Below, piece by piece: positions 60,812 to 64,000 of a stretch of 64,000 nucleotides of DNA. The translations under genes and the position numbers were made by a program. The DNA lies in assembly GCA_022821585.1 (NCBI GenBank), contig JAJEDI010000060.1, positions 1 through 64,000 on the forward strand. The letters run 5' to 3'. How positions within the stretch are numbered: position 1 is the stretch's first letter; each line of letters opens with the position of its first letter. The stretch is from Caldilineaceae bacterium (GTDB taxonomy: Bacteria; Chloroflexota; Anaerolineae; Caldilineales; Caldilineaceae). Below the pieces are notes generated by a model, which was not told the origin of the DNA, ran no database searches, and saw only the letters and a list, made by a program, of their open reading frames with translations.

Positions 60812-61004
60812 AAAGTTGCTTGCAAGCCTATGTCAGGACGTCGGCATAGATATAACACATTCGGGGCCGACGCGCAAAAGGAATTTTCGGTAGACAGAAG
60901 TTATTTCGCGTACTGATAAACGAGGCACTTCCGCAGTGAATGGGGCCTGAAGAGGGGGCACGGCGGGCGCAGTTCGACCGTGCAGTCTTACCTGCGCGCG
61001 AGAC

Positions 61005-61037
61005 AAAAAAAGAGAGCCGCGGCATCGCCGGGCTCTC
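61005..61037 (-). terminator. Intrinsic terminator after ftsZ
   Basis: On the reverse strand gagagcc and ggctctc form a stem closed by an inner cggc/gccg hairpin and followed by seven T. It lies about 40 bp after the ftsZ stop. Confidence 0.85.
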
Positions 61038-61074
61038 GGAATATCCTTTTGTAAGTATTCTCTGCTATGGGGCG

Positions 61075-62256
61075 CTACTGGCCGTTGTTGTTCTTGGCGC
61101 GACGCAGAAATGCCGGAATGTCGAGGTCTTCGCGGTCGAAGGAGCGGACGGGGAAGTCGATTGGCTCCTTGGGCTTTGGCTGCTGCGGCTGGGCGGGTTG
61201 GCTCGGCGGGGGTTGGGGTTGGTTCAAGCCGGTCTCGCGGATACTGCCCGTGGCAGGCTGCCGGGTCGAAGCCGGCGGCTGTTCGGGACGGCGGCCCTTG
61301 TCAAAGCCGGTGGCGATGACGGTCATGTGGAGCTCGTCCTTCATACTCTCGTCGATGACGGCGCCGAAGATGATATTGGCTTCGGGATGGGCGTTGGCCC
61401 GGATCATTTCAGCGGCCTCATTCACCTCGAACAAGCTCAGGTCGTCGCCGCCCTTAACATTGAAGAGAATGCCCTGGGCGCCTTCGATTGACACGTCCAG
61501 CAGCGAGCTATGAATCGCCTGCTGGGCGGCCTCCTGGGCGCGGTTTTCGCCGCTGGCGCGGCCGATGGACATCAGGGCAGCGCCACCGTCGAGCATGATG
61601 GAACGCACGTCGGCGAAGTCCAGGTTGATCAGACCGGGCACGGTAATCAGTTCACTGATACCCTGAATGCCCTGCCGCAGTACATCGTCGGCGACGATGA
61701 ATGATTCACGGATGGCGGTGGTTTTATCGAGGATATGCAGGAGCCGGTCGTTGGGGACGGTGATCAGTGTATCGACAGATTCGCTCAGGCGGCCCATCGT
61801 GCTTTCGGCGATGCGACGGCGCTGCGTGCCTTCGAAGGTGAACGGTTTGGTGACGACGCCGATGGTCAGCGCGCCCGACTCGCGTGCGATGGCGGAGATG
61901 ACCGGAGCCGCGCCGGAACCCGTACCGCCGCCCAGACCGGCGGTCACGAAAACCATATCCGCGCCTTCGAACAGCTGCTCGATCTCTTCCCGGCTCTCCT
62001 CGGCCGCCCGCAGGCCGATTTCCGGCTTGCCGCCCGACCCCAGACCCCTGGTCAATTTGTCTCCAATCCGCAGACGCTGCGGTGCATTAGAGAGCATCAA
62101 AGCCTGCGCATCGGTATTGACGGCAATAAACTCTACGCCTTGAACGTCTGCCTCAATCATGCGGTTGACCGCATTTTGTCCGCCGCCACCAACGCCGACA
62201 ACTTTTATCTGGGCAAAGTTGTCTACAAATTGTGAGGCGCTACTCCGTCTGGTCAT
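61075..62256 (-). CDS. ftsZ: Cell division protein FtsZ
   Basis: A 393-aa tubulin-like GTPase that forms the division ring. The N-terminal [20 protein letters not shown] and signature [18 protein letters not shown] bind GTP, and the T7 loop reads [11 protein letters not shown]. The C-terminal linker is Pro/Gln-rich (about 320-370), and the final peptide [14 protein letters not shown] binds FtsA or other anchors. A perfect aaaggagat site precedes the ATG. ftsA lies upstream on the same strand after a 656-bp gap with direct repeats, longer than usual for this pair. Confidence 0.98.
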   Translation of the reverse strand: MTRRSSASQFVDNFAQIKVVGVGGGGQNAVNRMIEADVQGVEFIAVNTDAQALMLSNAPQRLRIGDKLTRGLGSGGKPEIGLRAAEESREEIEQLFEGADMVFVTAGLGGGTGSGAAPVISAIARESGALTIGVVTKPFTFEGTQRRRIAESTMGRLSESVDTLITVPNDRLLHILDKTTAIRESFIVADDVLRQGIQGISELITVPGLINLDFADVRSIMLDGGAALMSIGRASGENRAQEAAQQAIHSSLLDVSIEGAQGILFNVKGGDDLSLFEVNEAAEMIRANAHPEANIIFGAVIDESMKDELHMTVIATGFDKGRRPEQPPASTRQPATGSIRETGLNQPQPPPSQPAQPQQPKPKEPIDFPVRSFDREDLDIPAFLRRAKNNNGQ

Positions 62257-62533
62257 AGATTTGATCTCCTTTAACCGCTGGCAGACATTCTCAGGGGAAC
62301 TCTTGGAAATTGCAGTTTGCCTGACGTTACCAAAAGCTGCGTTCTCACCACTGTATCAGAATTGTTCCATCGTACTACACCTGAAATCGATTGCAAAGTC
62401 TCTGAATTGAGGGCGTACCTGCGAAAAGTCCAAAATGGGGCGGTGGTTCAGGCCGATCTCAGGACGAATACTCTGAAATCCGGCAGGATGCCATTACCAG
62501 CTGTTGCCGGACTGATTTGGGACTGAATTGGGG

Positions 62534-62737
62534 CTTATTCTGGACTATATGCCTACGATCCATCTACGAAATCGCCGCTTTGCACTGCCGGACCCGCAAG
62601 AGACGGAAAAGACCAAGCCAAAAGAGGATTTTTCTCCCTCTTGGTTGCGGGGAAAGTCTCTGCGCGCGCGGGGGTATGGGAGCCTGCCAAACGCCTCTCA
62701 ATCTATTCTAGGCAATATACCTACGATCTATCTACGA
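62534..62737 (-). repeat. Two direct repeats in the ftsA-ftsZ gap
   Basis: The 36-bp stretches 62534-62569 and 62702-62737 match at 29 positions; the core cctacgatc.atctacga is nearly identical. Read toward ftsZ, each copy holds tcgtag twice, 11 bp apart (one helical turn), then an AT-rich tata and .agaata. They may be operator and promoter elements for ftsZ. The rest of the gap (62257-62912) has no supported gene. Confidence 0.6.
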
Positions 62738-62912
62738 CAACAGCATATGGCCGCACAGCCCTCGCGGAGACGCAGCGGAAGACGCGAGGAGCGATGGAAA
62801 ATTCAAAGGTATAGCGGTCAATTTCGCGGCAGCCGCACGGGGATGAGCATGCGGTCTGACCCGGTTGTCTCTCAACCAGGGTGTTGCTGATCGCCTGGAA
62901 CCAGGCGTTCCC

Positions 62913-64000
62913 CTAATCCGGCAGCAGGCTCTTGAGCCAGCCGCCGACCCGGTCCAGGATCTGGCCGTTTTCCGGGATCATTCTCTGCATGGGGTAGTGA
63001 ATTGCGCGTGCGTCTTCGTAGAGCGCCCAGAGCAGGAGGCCGGCTGCGGTGGCGTAGGCGGGAGATTGCAGTTCTCTGCTCAACCCATGCACGGCGGGAT
63101 GGTCGACGGGGCTGCCTATACGCACCGGCATGCGTAAGATTCTACGGAACAGATCGACTGCACCGGGGAGCTGGCTGGCGCCGCCGGTGAGGACGAGCCC
63201 TGCCGGCACCATGTTGCCGTAGCTGCTCCTGGCGATCCGGCTCTGGATGAGTTCGGCGGTCTCTTCGGCCCGCGCCTGCAGGATTTGGCTGATAAAGCGG
63301 CGGCTGAAGGTGCGCTCCGGTTTGTCGCCGAAAACGGTCGCCCAGACCTGTTCGTCTTCGGCGATCCGTTCCGGTTGCAGATGGCCGTAGCGGAGTTTCA
63401 GCTCTTCGGCCACTTCAAAGGGGGCGCGCAGCCCGATAGCGACGTCATTGGTCATGTGGCTGCCGCCTACGTCGAGCACTTCGGTGTGCCAGAGCCCGTT
63501 GCCGCGAAAGAGGGCCAGATCGGTGGTACCGCCGCCCAGGTCGGCCATGACGACGCCCATCTGCCGCTCTTCTGCGGTCAGTACGGCCTCGCCGCTGGCC
63601 AGCGGTTCGAGGACAAGCTCATCGATGTCGATTCCATGGGCGAGCACACACTGGGCGAGATTGTTGATGGCGTTGATGGTGCCGGTGACGATATGGGCGT
63701 CAACTTCGAGGCGGCTGCCGAGGATTCCCAGGGGCTGCTGGATATTCTCCTGCTCGTCCACCTTCCAGTGGCGGGCTATCACATGGATGATCTGCCTGTT
63801 GGCGGGAATCTGGACCGCGCGTGCGCCCTCGAGCGCGCGCTGCATGTCGTTGCCGGTGACGCCATGGCGTCCGTCGATGGGGCTGATGCCGGCGCTGTTC
63901 GAGGTGGCGATGTGGTTGCCGGCGATGCCCAGGTAGGCGCTGGTGATCTGTTCGCCGGACTCCTGTTCGGCTGCCTCCAGCGCTTCGCCGATGGCGGTGG
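62913..64000 (-). CDS. ftsA: Cell division protein FtsA, 5' end beyond the window
   Basis: About 362 codons of an actin-like membrane anchor for FtsZ; the N-terminal part lies beyond the right edge. At the edge the frame reads [17 protein letters not shown], the region after the first phosphate loop. Then come the 1C-like subdomain, [18 protein letters not shown] (phosphate 2) and [19 protein letters not shown] (adenosine motif). The end, [21 protein letters not shown], is the amphipathic membrane-targeting helix. The ATG at 63845 is internal, not the start. Confidence 0.93.
   Translation of the reverse strand, partial: TAIGEALEAAEQESGEQITSAYLGIAGNHIATSNSAGISPIDGRHGVTGNDMQRALEGARAVQIPANRQIIHVIARHWKVDEQENIQQPLGILGSRLEVDAHIVTGTINAINNLAQCVLAHGIDIDELVLEPLASGEAVLTAEERQMGVVMADLGGGTTDLALFRGNGLWHTEVLDVGGSHMTNDVAIGLRAPFEVAEELKLRYGHLQPERIAEDEQVWATVFGDKPERTFSRRFISQILQARAEETAELIQSRIARSSYGNMVPAGLVLTGGASQLPGAVDLFRRILRMPVRIGSPVDHPAVHGLSRELQSPAYATAAGLLLWALYEDARAIHYPMQRMIPENGQILDRVGGWLKSLLPD

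Overview
The window is GC-rich (about 60%), densely coded bacterial chromosome with no tRNA, rRNA or CRISPR array that I could find. The best guess for the host is a Chloroflexota bacterium (Anaerolineae/Caldilineae-like). The grounds are an FMN-riboswitch-controlled RibXY-type riboflavin ABC transporter, a B12-dependent ribonucleotide reductase with NrdR, secreted proteins with Thr/Pro-rich linkers, PA14/golvesin-like surface proteins and many carbohydrate genes. This is inference from gene content; no taxonomic marker was searched.

Layout. 0.15-8.8 kb: ftsK, a haloalkane-dehalogenase-like hydrolase, a LolA/RseB-fold lipoprotein, and two paralogous MFS permeases flanking a divergent GH32-like protein. 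9-35.7 kb is a carbohydrate region. It holds a sulfatase, a class III aminotransferase (reverse strand), a sugar ABC importer without its ATPase (binding protein, strong intergenic hairpin, two permeases), a Gfo/Idh dehydrogenase, rhamnose mutarotase, an amidohydrolase-family lactonase, xylA-xylB, an MFS permease, a GguC/AraD1-like FAH-fold enzyme, a sugar-phosphate-isomerase-like protein, a second Gfo/Idh protein and an anaerobic sulfatase-maturating enzyme. These fit uptake and oxidative or isomerising breakdown of deoxy-sugars and pentoses, perhaps released from sulfated polysaccharides. Interspersed are uracil-DNA glycosylase, RqcH, a DUF418 membrane protein and a PA14 surface protein.

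35.7-48 kb is a decayed and accessory region. It contains remnants of a group II intron (HNH tail and a 34-nt domain V whose catalytic triad is mutated), a membrane-protein pseudogene with an in-frame amber, a cytochrome P450 pseudogene, an ISAs1-family transposase relic, an SH3-like relic, orphan antitoxin-like genes, and short dispersed repeats. Intact genes here include an unusual single-chain histidine kinase/response regulator/OmpR-type DNA-binding protein, two paralogous secreted coiled-coil proteins, a large TPR/SLT lytic transglycosylase lipoprotein, and two paralogous stand-alone Cache-like lipoproteins.

48-64 kb is mostly core: rpsF, rpsR (S18 with a roughly 115-residue acidic extension), a parvulin-type foldase with an inserted EF-hand-like loop, the riboflavin transporter under an FMN riboswitch with intrinsic terminators, lysS, greA, a methyltransferase, nrdJ, nrdR, ftsZ and the 3' part of ftsA, which runs off the right edge. 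A pair of 36-bp direct repeats lies between ftsA and ftsZ.

The clearest regulatory logic is riboflavin uptake: promoter, FMN aptamer, terminator(s), permease, binding protein, ATPase. The most unusual items are the fused two-component protein, the altered parvulin, the extended S18, the ftsZ upstream repeats, and a dispersed non-coding element sitting right after stop codons of sugar genes.
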